DNA of 34,335 nucleotides from an uncultured Oscillospiraceae bacterium (GCA_944385795.1 CALWYP010000109.1:1-34335); one strand, 5' to 3'; shown: positions 5,696 to 13,361, counted from the first letter of the stretch. Program-made: numbers and translations. The notes: a model not told the origin generated them from the sequence alone.

Positions 5696-8530
5696 TTAAG
5701 CACCGACAACGCTGTCAATGACGATGGTGCAGGGGCCATCAACAGTGACGTCGAACTCAAGGCTGGTCGTGCCAGCGACGCCGGTGAAGGTCTCGCTGTC
5801 TTCCACAGCAATGGTGCCAGTCTCGCCGTAGTAAACGGTGTAGTTGACAGTCTGGGTGCCGGCAACAAACTCCGCGTTCTTAGTCACAACGACTTCGACA
5901 GTGCGGTCGCTGTACTTGTCGACAACAGTCCAAGCGCCAGCGTTCACGGTAGCGGTGTAGTCGGCCAGAGTCTCGCCAACTCTAACAATCCAGTGGATCT
6001 CCATGCTGTCAACAACGTAGATCACAGCGACTTCGCCGTCGGCATTGAGGAAGTAGTTCAGCTCAATGGGGGCATCGTCGTTGAAGTTGTTGTAGAGGAA
6101 GTCAGCCAGGCTGTCGACATCGTCGACGTTGCCCTCAGGACGGAGGTCGACGACCGGGGTGTCGGCGGGAACCAGGTGGCCGTTCAGCCAGACCTTGCTG
6201 CCGTCAGCGTCAGCGCGGAACTCGTCGCTGCTGTTGACGCTGTAGTCGGTCATCTTCTCAAGGCGGATAACCCAGCCGGAGTTGGCATCGAGGACGTAGC
6301 TGTAGAAGCCAGCGGTGATGTCAAAGGCATGGACATAATCCTTGTCGACCTTGAGGTCTTCGGCTTCGTCGGAGCCGTTCAGGTAAACGACGTCGAACTT
6401 GTAGTAGCTGTCGCTCAGGCCGCTCCAGTCAGCAGCAGTGATGTCCTCGGGGAAGAAGACGTAGCCGCCGCGGACAAGGCCGGCGTCATGGGCGAAGATC
6501 ACGGTAGCGGCATCGTTGCCAGCAGGAGACTCGACGACAGTAGCAACAGCGTCGGTCAGCTTGATGGAGCTGATGGAGTAGTCGTAATCGTAAGCGTCGA
6601 TCAGAGCAGCAACACCGGTGTACTCCTTGACATCAAGGGTGCTGCCAGCGCCAGTGGCAATGATGAAGGTGACGTCGTCGGCGTCGAAGAAGACGTCGGT
6701 GTCGTTCAGCTCCTTGCTGCTGGTGGTGAGCTCGAGCTCATTGTAGTAACGGTAATCGCCATAGGTGAAGCCGTCGGCAAAGATGTGGACCGGGCCGTAA
6801 GCGGTGTTATCCGGATAGAGCTCGTCGGTGATGTCGAAGTACTCGCCTTTCTCGTCGTGGTGGATATCATACCAGTCAGCGGTGACGGGGACAACAACGA
6901 TTTCGCCAGTCTCAACGTCAACGAACTCGGCCTCGTAATCGAAGTCGACGTCGTAGTCGCCGGGGTTCTTGATGCGGTCAGCACCGGTGAAGTAAGCAAC
7001 GGTCTGGTAGCCAGTGTTGCTCAGGCCAATGTAGTGACCGTGAGTGTCGAGCTTGAAGGAGTAAGCCGGGGTGTTGATGCTCGGGTGGGCAAGGACATAC
7101 TCAATGTTGTCGATGTCGTCCTGAACGTCGGCCAGGCTGACCAGAGCGGACATCTCAAGAACGGTGTCATCAGCAAGAGTGATGGTGTAGGTGCCATCCT
7201 TCTCCCTGTCGAGATCGGTGACGACGCCAGCGGTGGCGGTCACAGCGTAGACGTAGTAGGCGTCATGCTCGGTAACGAGGTAGACGATCTCGTCCCTGCG
7301 GTTGATCTCGGAAATGTCGGTCATGACGTCGTCATTGTCAACGGGAGTGGTGTTAACAACGACGGTGTCGTTCTTCTCGGAGCGGGTGCCGAGAACGCCA
7401 AGAGCGTAGTAGTAGGTGACCTCAGCGAAGTCAGCGGCGTCGAGGTCGGCGGCGCTGTTATCGATGATGAAGTACTCGTAGGGCTTGAAGCCATCAACGG
7501 TACCAACAGTGAGGTCCTCTTCCTTGTTGTTAGCCTTGGTCTCGATGTCGGCGAAGTCATCCTCGCCCTCGGGGATAGCAAGGCAGTCATACTCGGTGAC
7601 GGTGGCGAGGTCGTTGACGAACACGCCGGTGCCCTCGTCGAGGTTGCGGATGCTGTCGGTGGTGAACCACAGGCGGACAGCGTGGTACATCATGTCGAGG
7701 CTGGTGTCGGCGTCGTACTCGCCAACAGGAGCGCTGGTGTAGTCGCCAGCGATGTCGGTGGTTTCGTTGCCGTTGCCCTCGTTGTCAACAATGATGCCCT
7801 CGACAACGGCCAGGCCGAAGACGTCCCAGCCGAGGGTGCGGCCGGTGCCGTCGGCGAAGAAGTAGCCGATGATGCCGTTGAGGTAGTTGGTGTTGTCGGA
7901 GCTGTAGGTTACCTGACGGATCTCGGTCAGGGTGTTGAAGGCGTACAGAGCAGCCTGCTCACGGCGCAGAGCGACGTGGTCGGCGCCCTCGAGGTCGCCG
8001 TCGAACAGGCCGGCCTCGTGAGCGACACGGGCGGTGTTCAGGGACCAGGACTCGCCGGTGAACTCGCCGTTCACGCCGTAGCCGACGGCGGCGAGCAGCA
8101 TCTTGGCCCACTGGAAGCCGGTCAGGGTACCGGTGGGCTCGAAGGTGGTCTCGGTCATGCCGTCGATGATGCCCTGCTCAACGCAGTAGGCAATGTAGCC
8201 GGCGGACCAGCGGCCGGCGTCGACGTCGTCGAACGGGGCCTCGACAGCCTTCAGGGAATCAGCGGCAGCCTTGCCAAGGGTCATATAAGCAATGATCTTA
8301 GCAGCCTGCTCACGGGTGTAGGTGCCGTCGGGCTCGATGGTAGTCTCGGTCATGCCGTCGATAATACCAAGGCCGGTCAGGACGCCCACGGCCTCGTAAT
8401 ACGCATCGCCGATGTCGGCCGCGTCGGTGTAGTCGTCCAGCTTGTTATCAGCCGAAGCGCCCACAACGCCGAGACCAAGAACCATCACGAGCGCGAGAAC
8501 GAGCGCCAGAGACTTCTTGAGAGTTCTCAT
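5696..8530 (-). CDS. Secreted SLH-domain (S-layer homology) envelope protein
   Basis: 944 residues from the ATG at 8530, which has AAAGGAGG nine bases upstream; the open frame continues upstream but that is leader. Residues 1-27 are a signal peptide (Lys5-Lys6, long Leu/Val core, cleavage likely after ASA27). Three SLH-like repeats follow at about 34-88, 100-152 and 160-203, with repeated GIIDGMTETT and EPDGTYTREQAAK-type motifs; the third is degenerate. SLH domains bind secondary cell-wall polysaccharide, so this is a surface protein. The remaining roughly 740 residues are acidic, rich in Asp, Val, Tyr and Thr, and look like beta-rich repeats with no recognised domain. Codon use is less GC-biased at third positions than in neighbours, as expected for an abundant protein. 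It is monocistronic with a strong terminator. Confidence 0.88.
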   Translation of the reverse strand: MRTLKKSLALVLALVMVLGLGVVGASADNKLDDYTDAADIGDAYYEAVGVLTGLGIIDGMTETTIEPDGTYTREQAAKIIAYMTLGKAAADSLKAVEAPFDDVDAGRWSAGYIAYCVEQGIIDGMTETTFEPTGTLTGFQWAKMLLAAVGYGVNGEFTGESWSLNTARVAHEAGLFDGDLEGADHVALRREQAALYAFNTLTEIRQVTYSSDNTNYLNGIIGYFFADGTGRTLGWDVFGLAVVEGIIVDNEGNGNETTDIAGDYTSAPVGEYDADTSLDMMYHAVRLWFTTDSIRNLDEGTGVFVNDLATVTEYDCLAIPEGEDDFADIETKANNKEEDLTVGTVDGFKPYEYFIIDNSAADLDAADFAEVTYYYALGVLGTRSEKNDTVVVNTTPVDNDDVMTDISEINRRDEIVYLVTEHDAYYVYAVTATAGVVTDLDREKDGTYTITLADDTVLEMSALVSLADVQDDIDNIEYVLAHPSINTPAYSFKLDTHGHYIGLSNTGYQTVAYFTGADRIKNPGDYDVDFDYEAEFVDVETGEIVVVPVTADWYDIHHDEKGEYFDITDELYPDNTAYGPVHIFADGFTYGDYRYYNELELTTSSKELNDTDVFFDADDVTFIIATGAGSTLDVKEYTGVAALIDAYDYDYSISSIKLTDAVATVVESPAGNDAATVIFAHDAGLVRGGYVFFPEDITAADWSGLSDSYYKFDVVYLNGSDEAEDLKVDKDYVHAFDITAGFYSYVLDANSGWVIRLEKMTDYSVNSSDEFRADADGSKVWLNGHLVPADTPVVDLRPEGNVDDVDSLADFLYNNFNDDAPIELNYFLNADGEVAVIYVVDSMEIHWIVRVGETLADYTATVNAGAWTVVDKYSDRTVEVVVTKNAEFVAGTQTVNYTVYYGETGTIAVEDSETFTGVAGTTSLEFDVTVDGPCTIVIDSVVGA

Positions 8531-8680
8531 GTGGAAACTCCTCCTTTTGTAGTACCCCGAATATATCTCTCCGGGGCCTGATATGTAACCGCGCTCATGG
8601 GTTCGGATATCCTTAGCCAGCCCATGAACGGAATTACCGAGAGTGGAGACGCGAAGACGCGCCACGGGGATACCGCCGTG
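8531..8680 (-). promoter_or_regulatory. Long structured 5' leader of the SLH protein mRNA
   Basis: About 150 transcribed bases separate the predicted start near 8679 from the ATG at 8530. A hairpin TCATGGG/CCCATGA (8621-8627 with 8595-8601) contains a GGATATCC palindrome in its loop. A second hairpin with CCCCGGAG and TTCGGGG lies just before the ribosome site. Long structured leaders often stabilise S-layer mRNAs; that role here is inference. Confidence 0.5.
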
Positions 8681-8685
8681 GGTAT

Positions 8686-8715
8686 ATATTAGCACGCAGG
8701 CGAGAAATAAGTCAA
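8686..8715 (-). promoter_or_regulatory. Promoter of the SLH protein gene
   Basis: On the minus strand TTGACT (8715-8710), 18 bases, TAATAT (8691-8686). Confidence 0.7.
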
Positions 8716-8753
8716 CGGAGCGGCGGGGAATGTAACACAACTGAAATATGTGC

Positions 8754-8801
8754 GTAAAACAAAGACGCCTGTGCGCCGGAGAAGGACTCCGGGCGCACAG
8801 G
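8754..8801 (-). terminator. Terminator of the RidA-family gene
   Basis: On the minus strand a long stem (8786-8801 with 8768-8780, one bulged base) is followed by CGTCTTTGTTTT. It lies about 55 bases after the ridA stop and insulates the SLH promoter. Confidence 0.75.
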
Positions 8802-8855
8802 TTGACGTAATTGTTGCGGCTTTGTAATTTTTACGGCGGCGCGGCGGGCGCTTTG

Positions 8856-9227
8856 TCACAGCTCCGCGACGGCCTCGACCTCGCAGAGCGCGCCGGCGGG
8901 GAGGGTTTTGACGGCAACGCAGGAGCGGGCGGGCCTGTTGGGGAAGTACTGGGCGTAGACCTCGTTAAAGGCGGCGAAATCCGCCATATCGGCGAGGAAG
9001 CAGGTGGTCTTGACGGCCTTGTTGAGGCCGGAGCCAGCGGCGTTGAGGACGGCGGCGAGGTTGTTCATGACCTGGTGCGCCTGCTCGGTTATGCTATCGC
9101 CGGCCATCTTGCCGGTGATGGGGTCGAGGCCGATCTGGCCGGAGGTGAAGATGAAGCCGCCGGATATGACGGCCTGGGTGTAGGGGCCGAGCGCCTGGGG
9201 GGCGGCGGCGGTATGGACGAATTTCAT
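8856..9227 (-). CDS. ridA: RidA family (YjgF/YER057c/UK114) protein
   Basis: 123 residues, the standard length. The ATG at 9227 is chosen because GGAGG lies eight bases upstream; an in-frame TTG further out has no such site. Family features include GPYTQAVISGGFIFTSGQIGLDP near the N-terminus, the middle ITEQAHQVMNNLAAVL helix, and ARSCVAVKTLPAGALCEVEAVAEL at the end. The latter has the conserved Arg before S-C-V (imine-substrate carboxylate binding in true RidA) and the E in C-E-V-E. RidA trimers hydrolyse reactive enamine/imine intermediates released by PLP enzymes. It stands alone between its own promoter and terminator. Confidence 0.93.
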   Translation of the reverse strand: MKFVHTAAAPQALGPYTQAVISGGFIFTSGQIGLDPITGKMAGDSITEQAHQVMNNLAAVLNAAGSGLNKAVKTTCFLADMADFAAFNEVYAQYFPNRPARSCVAVKTLPAGALCEVEAVAEL

Positions 9228-9287
9228 GGCTGATACCTCCAAAGCTATACATTATAATATACGCGGCGTGCGGCTGCCGCCGGGGAT

Positions 9288-9316
9288 ATTATAGCATAAC
9301 GGCGCGGCCGGGGCAA
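9288..9316 (-). promoter_or_regulatory. Promoter of the RidA-family gene
   Basis: On the minus strand TTGCCC (9316-9311), 17 bases, TATAAT (9293-9288). A second TATAAT-like box lies at about 9253-9258, nearer the gene. Confidence 0.75.
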
Positions 9317-9378
9317 TGTATACAGACGCCCGGATTGTAAATTGCGAAAAATTTTTGTACTTATTGCACTGTTTTGAC

Positions 9379-9407
9379 TTGACAAGCCCTCAGCGCTGGT
9401 ATATAGT
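9379..9407 (+). promoter_or_regulatory. Promoter of the 275-nt structured RNA
   Basis: TTGACA (9379-9384), 17 bases, TATAGT (9402-9407). A start near 9414 is predicted. There is no protein gene close behind it. Confidence 0.8.
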
Positions 9408-9413
9408 GTAGGT

Positions 9414-9688
9414 ACAAGGTAAATCTCCCTCGGAGCTGCGGGCGCGCGAGCGCCGGTGAAGGTAGGAAGCACTGTCAGGGCGGACAATCCGCCGGATTAA
9501 TTGGAGGGGACAGCGGCCCTCCTGCCCGACCCACCGCAGCTCCGGTTTATTTTAGTCATCCTCCACGCCATTCCCCCATGGCGTGTGCCCTCACCTCCTT
9601 AAATCCGGCGCGAAAGCGCCCCGGTGCGTCCATGTTCCGCACCGGCAACCCATCGCCGGGCGGCCGCGCGCCGCCCGGGTTTCTTTTT
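9414..9688 (+). ncRNA. Structured noncoding RNA of unrecognised family (about 275 nt)
   Basis: The stretch between the RidA and hydrogenase genes has its own promoter and terminator and folds richly. Domain 1 is closed by CGGAGCTGCGG (about 9431-9441) with CCGCAGCTCCG (about 9534-9544). It contains GGCGC-GCGA-GCGCC with a GNRA loop, GGCGGA/TCCGCC, and GGAGGG/CCCTCC. Domain 2 (about 9562-9688) has CACGCCAT/ATGGCGTG, GGCGC-GAAA-GCGCC with another GNRA loop, CCGGTGCG/CGCACCGG and the terminator. I looked for the hallmarks of SRP RNA, RNase P RNA, tmRNA, T-box and common riboswitches and did not find them. It could be a free-standing RNA, or a leader whose terminator controls the hydrogenase gene. 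The hydrogenase has a separate promoter, which favours a free RNA. Confidence 0.6.
9656..9688 (+). terminator. Terminator of the structured RNA
   Basis: An 8-bp GC stem (9656-9663 with 9671-9678) is followed by a T-rich tract, TTTCTTTTT. It points the same way as the promoter at 9379-9407. Confidence 0.8.
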
Positions 9689-9718
9689 GCCCTGGGCGCC
9701 CCGCCGCGCAGATTTCTC

Positions 9719-9746
9719 TTGCAATTAGGCGGTTTTAAGATATAAT
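9719..9746 (+). promoter_or_regulatory. Promoter of the hydrogenase gene
   Basis: TTGCAA (9719-9724), 16 bases, TATAAT (9741-9746), giving a leader of about 60 bases. Confidence 0.75.
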
Positions 9747-9815
9747 ATTGGCGGACGATTTATCGCCAATTTTTTAACACAACACCCCCTACTATTATAA
9801 TAAGGAGGCCCTTAC

Positions 9816-11333
9816 ATGAGAGGTATACACAGCGTAGTCGACGACCTTCGCCGCGACGTGTTCACGGAGGTGGCCCGTCTCGCCTACGAGGGCGGCGACT
9901 TCAAGCAGATTGACCTGCTGCCGTACAAGATAATCCCCGGCGAGGTGGCGCAGTACCGCCAGGACGTCTTCCTGGAGCGCGCGATAGTCACGGAGAGGCT
10001 GCGCCTGGCCTGCGGCCTCCCGCTGCGCACGGCGGCGGAGGTGAGCGTTGCGAGCGACGGCATCGAGGAGGCCGCCAAGCCCGAGAAGTACTACGAGCCG
10101 CCTCTTATAAACGTCATCCCCTTCGCCTGCAACGCCTGCCCGCCGAAGGAGATACGCATATCCTCCAACTGCCAGGGCTGCCTTTCGCACCCGTGCATGA
10201 ACGTCTGCCCCAAGAAGGCGATAAGCGTCGGCCGCGACGGCAAGAGCGTCATCGACCAGACGAAGTGCGTCAAGTGCGGCCGCTGCCTGAACCAGTGCCC
10301 CTACAACGCGATAAGCCGCCTGGAGCGCCCCTGCGCCAAGGCCTGCGGCATGGACGCCATAGGCAGCGACGAGTTCGGCCGCGCGAAGATCGATTATGAC
10401 AAGTGCGTCTCCTGCGGCCAGTGCCTTGTGAACTGCCCCTTCGCCGCGATTGCGGACAAGAGCCAGATTTTCCAGCTTATACAGGCCATCAACAAGGGCG
10501 ACAAGGTCATCGCCTGCGTCGCGCCCGCCTTTGTGGGCCAGTTCAAGGACGCCACCCCCGCCAAGCTGCGCAAGGCGATGCGCATACTCGGCTTTGCGGA
10601 CACGGTCGAGGTCGCCATCGGCGCCGACCTGTGCACTGTGGAAGAGGCCAAGGACTTCATGGAGAACGTGCCGGAGCGGCTCGACTTCATGGGCACCAGC
10701 TGCTGCCCGGCCTGGAGCGTCATGGCCAAGAAGCTCTTCCCCGAGTTCAAGGACAACATCTCCATGGCCCTCACGCCCATGGTGCTCACCGCACGCCTCA
10801 TGAAGAAGGACAACCCCGACGCGCGCATAGTCTTCGTCGGCCCCTGCGCGGCCAAGAAGCTCGAGGCCAGCCGCCGCAGCGTCCGCAGCGACGTCGACTT
10901 CGTGCTGACCTTTGAGGAACTGCAGGGCATGTTCCTGGCCAAGGACATAGACTTCGCCACGCTCGAACCCGACGACTGCGACAAGGACTTTGAGGACGGC
11001 ACCGGCTCCGGGCGCGGCTTCGCCGTCAGCGGCGGCGTCGCGGCCGCCGTTGCCGAGGTCATCAGCAAGCTCGACCCGACGCGCCACGTCGACGTGGACT
11101 ACGGCGACGGCCTGCGCGAGTGCCGCAAGATGCTCACGCTGGCCAAGGCCGGCAAGCGCAACGGCTACCTGCTCGAGGGCATGGCCTGCCCCGGCGGCTG
11201 CGTGGCCGGCGCCGGCACGATAGAGCCCGTCATGGCCGCGGCCAACAACGTCCGCAGCTACAAGGCCCGCGCCGAAAAACAGAACTCCCTCGAAAGCCAG
11301 TACGTCGGCCGCCTCGAGGAAGTGGAGGAATAA
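9816..11333 (+). CDS. Monomeric [FeFe] hydrogenase, group B-like
   Basis: 505 residues; AAGGAGG lies seven bases before the ATG. About 100 N-terminal residues without cluster cysteines are followed by a ferredoxin-type region (about 103-218) with CQGC..CMNVCP, CVKCGRCLNQCP, CAKACG and CVSCGQCLVNCP, enough for several 4Fe-4S clusters. The catalytic H-cluster domain shows the L1 motif TSCCPAW (about 293), the L2 motif as GPCAAKKLE (about 341) instead of the classical MPC form, and the L3 motif EGMACPGGCVAGAG (about 452). The GPC variant is characteristic of group B enzymes. The enzyme would oxidise or evolve H2 with ferredoxin as partner in the cytoplasm. It needs HydEFG maturases encoded elsewhere. 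It is followed by a membrane protein gene, with a GC hairpin without a T tract (11347-11367) between them. Confidence 0.93.
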   Translation: MRGIHSVVDDLRRDVFTEVARLAYEGGDFKQIDLLPYKIIPGEVAQYRQDVFLERAIVTERLRLACGLPLRTAAEVSVASDGIEEAAKPEKYYEPPLINVIPFACNACPPKEIRISSNCQGCLSHPCMNVCPKKAISVGRDGKSVIDQTKCVKCGRCLNQCPYNAISRLERPCAKACGMDAIGSDEFGRAKIDYDKCVSCGQCLVNCPFAAIADKSQIFQLIQAINKGDKVIACVAPAFVGQFKDATPAKLRKAMRILGFADTVEVAIGADLCTVEEAKDFMENVPERLDFMGTSCCPAWSVMAKKLFPEFKDNISMALTPMVLTARLMKKDNPDARIVFVGPCAAKKLEASRRSVRSDVDFVLTFEELQGMFLAKDIDFATLEPDDCDKDFEDGTGSGRGFAVSGGVAAAVAEVISKLDPTRHVDVDYGDGLRECRKMLTLAKAGKRNGYLLEGMACPGGCVAGAGTIEPVMAAANNVRSYKARAEKQNSLESQYVGRLEEVEE

Positions 11334-11383
11334 TCCGCATATAGGCGCCCGGGCCGCCGGCCCGGGCGGGAACGGAGGGTAAT

Positions 11384-11950
11384 ATGTCTCAATCGAGCAG
11401 CACCGTGCGCTGGATCGCCCGCACGGCCATGGGCATCGCGCTCATCATCGTCGCCCAGCTTCTGGGCAAGGCCTTCCCCGCGGGCGCGGTGATCGCCGGG
11501 CCCTTTTCCGTCAACCAGCTCATCACCGGCTCGCTTGTCAACTGCGTGCTATTCGTCTTCGCGGCGGTCAGCGGCATAGGCTCCGGTGTGACCATCGGCG
11601 TCGTCTCCGCCATGCTGGCGCAGTTCATCGGCATCGGCCCCGCCGTCGCGGCGGTCAGCCCCGTCGTCGCCGTGGGCAACGCCGTGCTCGTGGCCTGCTA
11701 CGGCCTGATGATAGGCAAGGGCGGGGAGAACGGCGCGCGCCGCTGGATCGCCATGGCCATCGCCGCCATAATCAAATGCGCCTTCCTCTGGATCGCCGTA
11801 CCCGCGCTGCTCGGCGTCCTCAGCGGCGTCAAGCCCCAGCAGGTGCAGATGCTCTCCGTCATGTTCTCCTGGCCGCAGGGCTGCACCGCCCTGATCGGCG
11901 GCACGCTCGCCAGCCTTATTATCCCGAGGCTGGGCAAGCTGAAGAAATAA
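11384..11950 (+). CDS. Putative ECF transporter S component / small integral membrane protein
   Basis: 188 residues with five or six hydrophobic segments, a short basic N-terminus (MSQSSSTVRWIARTAMG) and a basic C-terminal end (IIPRLGKLKK). The AxxxAxxxA-like Ala/Gly-rich helices and the size fit S components of energy-coupling-factor transporters, which bind a vitamin or metal and dock onto a shared EcfAAT module. No EcfA or EcfT gene is nearby, which is normal for group II systems. It sits 50 bases after the hydrogenase gene with GGAGGG upstream, and probably shares its transcript. A link to hydrogenase cofactor supply is possible but not shown. Substrate is unknown. Confidence 0.6.
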   Translation: MSQSSSTVRWIARTAMGIALIIVAQLLGKAFPAGAVIAGPFSVNQLITGSLVNCVLFVFAAVSGIGSGVTIGVVSAMLAQFIGIGPAVAAVSPVVAVGNAVLVACYGLMIGKGGENGARRWIAMAIAAIIKCAFLWIAVPALLGVLSGVKPQQVQMLSVMFSWPQGCTALIGGTLASLIIPRLGKLKK

Positions 11951-11962
11951 GCCGCGCTTCCG

Positions 11963-11994
11963 CCCCGCCGGGCCCCGATCCGGCGGGGTTTTTT
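11963..11994 (+). terminator. Terminator after the hydrogenase operon
   Basis: A 9-bp perfect GC stem (11963-11971 with 11980-11988), an 8-base loop and six T. Confidence 0.88.
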
Positions 11995-12035
11995 CATGCG
12001 CAACCGCCGGTTGCTAAATTTCCAAGGCGGCTTGG

Positions 12036-12064
12036 TCGACTTTTTGCCGCCGCCGTGGTAGAAT
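12036..12064 (+). promoter_or_regulatory. Possible promoter of the XRE-type regulator
   Basis: TCGACT (12036-12041), 17 bases, TAGAAT (12059-12064). The match is moderate at both boxes. Confidence 0.45.
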
Positions 12065-12089
12065 CGGGCGTATAAAGGAGGGCGGTAGC

Positions 12090-12692
12090 ATGACTTTGGG
12101 CGAAAGGATCTCCTCGCTCCGCGCGGAAAAGAACATGTCCCAGGGCGATCTCGCCGACGCGCTCGGCGTCTCGCGCCAGTCCGTCTCGAAGTGGGAGACG
12201 GACGCGAGCGTGCCCGAGCTTGCGAAGCTCGTGCAGCTCGCGGAGCTCTTCGGCGTCACGCTCGATTACCTCGCCGGCCGCGGGGCCGCGCCGGACCAGC
12301 CGGGTCCGGAAGCGCCGCAGGCGGTCGTGATATGCCGCCCGGGCGCGCGGATGATAGCCGGGGCCGTCCTGCTCGGCGCCGGGCTGCTCTGGACGCTGCT
12401 GATGCTCGCGCTGTTCGGCTACCTGCCCCTGCTCGGCGCCTACCTCGCCGTCTGCGGCGCGCTCTGCCTCGCAATAAAGCGCCACGCGGGGCTCGTCATA
12501 GGCTGGCTGACCATGGCCGCGCTGATACCTTTAACGCAGAACTTCACCGGCATACGCATGTTCGCCATCTTCAACCCCGCCTATTATCAAAGCAGCGCCG
12601 CCTTGGCGCCCATACTCGCCCTAGCCATGTGGCTCTACCTCGCCGCGCTGATAGCCTTCACCGCCCGCGCCGTAAAGCGCGCGAGGAAGTAA
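12090..12692 (+). CDS. XRE-family regulator with C-terminal membrane segments
   Basis: 200 residues. Residues about 5-60 are a Cro/C1-type helix-turn-helix: LGERISSLRAEKNMSQGDLA followed by the recognition helix in VSRQSVSKWETDASVPELAKL. A short Pro-rich linker leads into four hydrophobic segments (about 88-195) and a basic end (AVKRARK). Such HTH-plus-membrane proteins occur widely in Firmicutes and may sense an envelope state, but no partner is encoded next to it. GGAGGG lies before the ATG. It is flanked by the hydrogenase terminator and a bidirectional terminator shared with hsp20. Its target is not known. Confidence 0.85.
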   Translation: MTLGERISSLRAEKNMSQGDLADALGVSRQSVSKWETDASVPELAKLVQLAELFGVTLDYLAGRGAAPDQPGPEAPQAVVICRPGARMIAGAVLLGAGLLWTLLMLALFGYLPLLGAYLAVCGALCLAIKRHAGLVIGWLTMAALIPLTQNFTGIRMFAIFNPAYYQSSAALAPILALAMWLYLAALIAFTARAVKRARK

Positions 12693-12725
12693 AAAAACCC
12701 CGCGCCGGGAAATCCCGGCGCGGGG
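12691..12725 (-). terminator. Bidirectional terminator between the XRE gene and hsp20
   Basis: A perfect 12-bp stem (12698-12709 with 12714-12725) with a 4-base loop. On the minus strand it is followed by seven T, ending the hsp20 transcript. The plus-strand gene runs into the same stem directly after its stop codon, without a T tract on that side. Confidence 0.88.
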
Positions 12726-12736
12726 CCGATTCTTCG

Positions 12737-13198
12737 TCAGCCTTCTATGGCGATCGTGTTGTGGCTCTCGAGCTTCTTCACGTCCGCCTTGGGGACGGTG
12801 AGGCTCAGGATGCCGTTTTCAAACCTGGCGCGGATGTCCTCGCCCTTGATGTCGCCGACGTAGAAGCTGCGCTGCATCGCGCCGGCGTAGCGCTCGCGGC
12901 GGATGTAATTGCCCTTCTTGTCCTTGTCGTCGCGGTCGAGGCCCTTGGCCGCGCTGATGGTCAGGTAGCCGTCGTTGAGCTTGACGTTTACCTCGTCCTT
13001 CTTGAAGCCCGGCAGGTCGATGTCCAGCTCATAGCTGTCGCCCGCCTCGCGCACGTCGGTCTTCATCAGGTTGCGCGCCTTGCGGCCGTACAGCGCCTTG
13101 TTGGCCTCATGGTTGAAGCGGCTGAATTCGCGGTCGAAGTCGTAGAAGCCGTCAAAGAAATCATCGAAAAGGTTTTCACCAAAAATGCTCGGCAACAT
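12737..13198 (-). CDS. hsp20: Small heat shock protein, Hsp20/alpha-crystallin family
   Basis: 153 residues. The N-terminal arm is Phe-rich (MLPSIFGENLFDDFFDGFYDF), as usual for oligomer assembly. The alpha-crystallin domain spans about 45-145, from MKTDVREAGDSYELDIDLPGF to the A-x-x-x-x-G-x-L motif seen as ARFENGILSLTVPK, with a charged loop KGLDRDDKDKKG between. The C-terminal I-x-I anchor is present as TIAIEG. It holds unfolding proteins in an ATP-independent way. GGAGG lies upstream of the ATG. A leader of about 115 bases separates it from a CIRCE-covered promoter, so HrcA repression with heat induction is expected. It is monocistronic. Confidence 0.95.
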   Translation of the reverse strand: MLPSIFGENLFDDFFDGFYDFDREFSRFNHEANKALYGRKARNLMKTDVREAGDSYELDIDLPGFKKDEVNVKLNDGYLTISAAKGLDRDDKDKKGNYIRRERYAGAMQRSFYVGDIKGEDIRARFENGILSLTVPKADVKKLESHNTIAIEG

Positions 13199-13319
13199 AA
13201 GTCATTCCTCCATTCAAGCTGCACGTTGTTGCCGCCCGGAAACCCGGGTGCATTGCTTAAAACTTGCTTTCCGAACCCTCCGGGAGGTCCTTTTTGTCCT
13301 CCCTTTCAAGTTCGCCTCT

Positions 13320-13347
13320 ATTATAACCCCAAAATTAGCACTGTCAA
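13320..13347 (-). promoter_or_regulatory. hsp20 promoter
   Basis: On the minus strand TTGACA (13347-13342), 16 bases, TATAAT (13325-13320), both perfect consensus. The -35 box lies within the CIRCE operator. Confidence 0.88.
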
Positions 13348-13361
13348 GCCGAGAGTGCTAA
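13335..13361 (-). promoter_or_regulatory. CIRCE operator (HrcA binding site)
   Basis: Read on the plus strand, TTAGCACTG, nine bases, GAGTGCTAA. This is the CIRCE inverted repeat (TTAGCACTC-N9-GAGTGCTAA) with one mismatch in the left arm. It covers the -35 box of hsp20, the classical place for HrcA repression. Confidence 0.92.

Noticed and set aside
9463-9486. GAAGCACTG followed by a CAGG-CGG-like stretch in the structured RNA, resembling the 5' arm of small-peptide unit 2
   Set aside because: The match is only about nine bases plus a loose extension, without the promoter spacing, peptide gene or second arm. Treated as chance.
9414-9688. SRP RNA, RNase P RNA or tmRNA identity for the structured RNA
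   Set aside because: The SRP helix-8 GUCAGG...GGAAG...GCAGC order, the RNase P GAGGAAAGUC block and the tRNA-like end of tmRNA are all missing.
9579-9752. An open frame starting ATGGCGTGTGCC within the second domain of the structured RNA
   Set aside because: No ribosome site precedes it, the start lies in a hairpin, the frame runs through the terminator, and the protein is low-complexity.
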